Of a stretch of 64,000 bases of DNA, positions 61,927 to 64,000 are shown in pieces; within the stretch, counting starts at the first letter, position 1, and each line of letters begins with the position of its first letter. Made by a program: the position numbers and the translations under genes. Location: assembly GCF_000189635.1 (NCBI RefSeq), contig NW_002476199.1:62001-126000 (forward strand), given 5' to 3'. The notes beneath the pieces were generated by a model. That model was not told the origin of the DNA. It made no database searches and worked only from the letters and a program-made list of their open reading frames with translations. The stretch comes from Tetrahymena thermophila SB210 (lineage: Eukaryota; Ciliophora; Oligohymenophorea; Hymenostomatida; Tetrahymenidae).

Positions 61927-63171
61927 TCACTTAGATAATTGATTCAAAATATCAATTAAAGAAGTATCTGCTTCTTCTGTTAAAAATGTTTCGCTCTTTT
62001 AATCCCAAGGCTTCATTTCATAATCACCAAAATATGCATTTGTTGTTTAATTATTAATAGCTTAGATGTTATTTCTTTAGCTTAGTATCATTTACAATTT
62101 TTTAGATTTAAGACTAGGTTATCTATTAGATTACTACTGTTATAATTATTATTTTACTTGTAATTTTGGTTCATATTTTTATCCGTAGTACTTTTTTAAA
62201 TGAGAGAAGTCTTATGATTTTTCAACACTATTGTTTATTTGTTATAATTGCTTTTCAGCTGAAGTGTTTAATGTTGCTATTTATAAATTTTATTTCTTTA
62301 AATTAGCCGTTAATAAATCAGGAGAATTTTAGGAAATTTCTCCACTATTATCCATATATTTCTTAAATATTAGTCTTGATCTTTAGCAGGTAATTCTCTT
62401 ATTATTTGGTGTATAGGTCTTCATCTAAGGAGAGTAGTCAATTTCTGCTTCATCAATAAGGACAGGACATGAGGGTACCTTTATAGTCACTTCATTATTA
62501 TTGGAAGGCATTAAAAAATTGTTATACTTACTTTTATTTTTAATAGTAAACTTTTATTATTAAAATCCGTTTGTGGTCTTTTAATTAATTAATTCAAAAT
62601 AATTGTTTTGAGTTGGCTTTAGGCTATTTTAAGGAGTTTTCAAAATGAAGGGAGACCTATCATTTAACTATTATCTTGAAACAGGAGAAACAAAGTTTGT
62701 TTCCTTCATTTAGGATTTGTAGAAAATAGGTGATACAGGAGCTAGATTTTGTTATTAGTTAGAAGGAGAATTATTTGTTATTTAAAGAGTTGGTGCATCG
62801 TCTCTTTAGTTTGATTTACCTTATAATTCAGATAAATATCTATCCTTATATGAAGGAAGTGGACGATTCATAATTTCACTTTCTTTGCCTTCATTTAAAG
62901 GGAGGGAAAGAATTCTATAATTATTGTTGATGTTAGGAGATTTTACTAATTTACTATTCAGTTTGGGCTTTGTTTACAGCATAATTTTTTAAGAATAAGA
63001 ATAAGATATCAATCCATTTTTATTATTCTTAATAGTATTCAACGGAGGAATATTTTCTTTCATGTTATTTAAAATGATGTGAGACTTTCTATGTTTAGCG
63101 TTGATGTTAGAAGGAGTTAAGCATAAATTCTCCAAATCAAATTAAGATTCTAATCTTCTTTAAGTAAGCAT
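61927..63171 (-). CDS. Hypothetical Asn/Ser/Lys-rich protein, 414 aa
   Basis: Single reverse-strand frame of 415 codons with TGA, no intron required. The protein is polar and disordered-looking throughout, rich in Asn, Ser, Lys, Gln and Pro. It has recurring S-P and T-P dipeptides (SPNINNNYR, SPVSPIFYKS, SPFILKTPQ, YSPQMKTYTPNNK), a pattern typical of proline-directed kinase substrates. One short less disordered segment (VTIKVPSCPVLIDEAEIDY) lies near residue 235. The C-terminus ends FLTEEADTSLIDILNQLSK, possibly an amphipathic helix. No domain, membrane span or signal peptide is recognised. The ATG at 63171 is the first of the frame; a later ATG at about residue 36 is the alternative. Confidence 0.75.
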
Positions 63172-63557
63172 TTATTTCTAAGATTTTGTTTTTTATCTTT
63201 TTTTATTAACTAATTTTTTTTTTTGATTAAATTATAATTTTTTAAATAATTGTAAAACAATGTTTAAATTGCTATTTTGTGTGGATATTTGAAGGTTAAA
63301 ATAAATCTTTTGATTTATTGAATGATGAAAATCTTTTAAATTATATTAAATTAAATTTTATCAAAAAAAAAAAATCAATATCTTTAAAAAGCTTCCTAAA
63401 AATTTATCTATATTATTTTTTGTCTAATATTTGTGATGCATATTATCATAGAAAATAAAAAAATAGTATTTTTGTAGGTGTAATAGCAACTTATTCAAGT
63501 CATTATTAAATTATTTATCTACTATTTTAACTTACAGTTTTAAAATAATAAATAATT
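63172..63557. other. Spacer, no gene seen
   Basis: AT-rich DNA upstream of the 414-aa gene, up to the ACBP-like fragment. Confidence 0.4.
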
Positions 63558-63857
63558 AAAGCAGGTTTTTGTTTTAAATATAAAAATTGTTTATTGATAC
63601 AAAGTGCGAGCTCAAGCAAAATATTCTTTCCCTGTTCTGTTTTAATTTTAAATAATTTCAATGTAAATATTCCTTACAATTTTTATAATGTTAATGCACC
63701 TTCAAATGCCAAAGAAAGATTATAATTTTTAGAATTTTATAAACAAGCTACAGTAAAGTTCTAGTAAAAGGATTTTGGCAACAAATTATTCAAATATTTC
63801 AAAGAAGCAAAAATAGATTTGATATGCTAATATGAAATAGATTTGGTTTGCTTTTGA
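63558..63857 (+). pseudogene. Acyl-CoA-binding-protein-like fragment
   Basis: A frame ending at TGA 63855-63857 reads NAPSNAKERLQFLEFYKQAT followed by a VKFQQKDF stretch and KYFKEAKIDLI. The LxFYKQAT motif followed by a Lys/Phe-rich segment and AK is the core of acyl-CoA-binding proteins (LkfYglyKQAtvG...kaKW..W). The invariant Gly after KQATV and the Trp of KW are replaced, and the frame stops soon after. There is no clear ATG upstream. It is therefore either a degenerate copy or an exon of a gene continuing past the window. The motif is seen directly; the pseudogene status is a guess. Confidence 0.35.
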
Positions 63858-64000
63858 TTTACTATAAAGGAGTTAATCAGATTAGGAAACACTATAACGT
63901 ATGAGATTGAATAACTAATTTTATTAAATATGTATATTAACTTGCTAAAATTATAATGAAAAAGTAAATTAGTCTTTTATTTTTGAGAATGAATTACTTT
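63858..64000. other. Right edge, unassigned
   Basis: About 140 nt after the ACBP-like stop. A continuation frame (SLICE beyond 63860 reading KELIRLGNTI) cannot be joined by a normal-length intron. Confidence 0.3.

Overview
The window reads as macronuclear-type genomic DNA of an oligohymenophorean ciliate, most likely Tetrahymena or a close relative. It is strongly AT-rich. Conserved proteins are continuous only if TAA and TAG are read as glutamine and TGA is the sole stop. Introns are mostly 42-82 nt, GT-AG and AT-rich, with a few of 119-487 nt. A standard-code ORF search breaks nearly every gene here, so the gene models below were read by hand in ciliate code, joining exons by frame. For most spliced models the exon lengths were checked to sum to whole codons. 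A 100-N scaffold gap lies at 12957-13056.

Layout. 0.6-3.8 kb (+): coiled-coil protein. 4.3-5.1 kb (-): multi-CxxC zinc-ribbon protein. 5.9-6.7 kb (+): broken protein-kinase relic. 7.4-8.5 kb (+): sliding-clamp-like protein of the Rad9/Hus1/Rad1 type. 8.9-10.7 and 11.2-12.8 kb (+): two orphan single-exon genes. Then the gap. 13.4-16.1 kb (-): 887-aa protein resembling the TPR/SET type. 16.6 kb (+): second kinase fragment. 17.1-18.8 kb (-): MFS/FLVCR-like transporter. 21.3-22.3 kb (+): PHO80/P-type cyclin. 24.07-24.35 kb (+): SRP9. 25.5-32.0 kb (-): giant beta-helix plus Cys-rich plus multi-pass membrane protein. 32.4-33.9 kb (-): secreted Cys-rich protein. 35.1-38.3 kb (+): 915-aa protein. 39.2-40.3 kb (-): RING-finger coiled-coil protein. 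42.1-43.3 kb (+): Ser/Asn/Gln-rich protein. 45.7-54.9 kb (+): 2,983-aa Gln/Asn/Ser-rich giant. 55.6-59.0 kb (-): BRCT plus polymerase-beta core family X DNA polymerase. 60.1-60.5 kb (-): HYPK-like. 61.9-63.2 kb (-): orphan. 63.6-63.9 kb (+): ACBP-like fragment.

The genes do not form an operon. They are monocistronic, on both strands, separated by 0.3-2.5 kb of AT-rich spacer. Two DNA-repair functions (clamp-like protein and polymerase X) and a cyclin are present. The polymerase gene carries an E2F-type TTTGGCGC site 2 nt upstream of its ATG. The beta-helix receptor and the Cys-rich protein are adjacent and co-oriented, each with its own predicted hydrophobic N-terminus. No tRNA, rRNA, CRISPR or intact transposon was seen. 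No clearly new system is proven here. The most unusual items are the giant prion-like protein, the receptor/Cys-rich pair, the BRCT polymerase and the decaying kinase relics.
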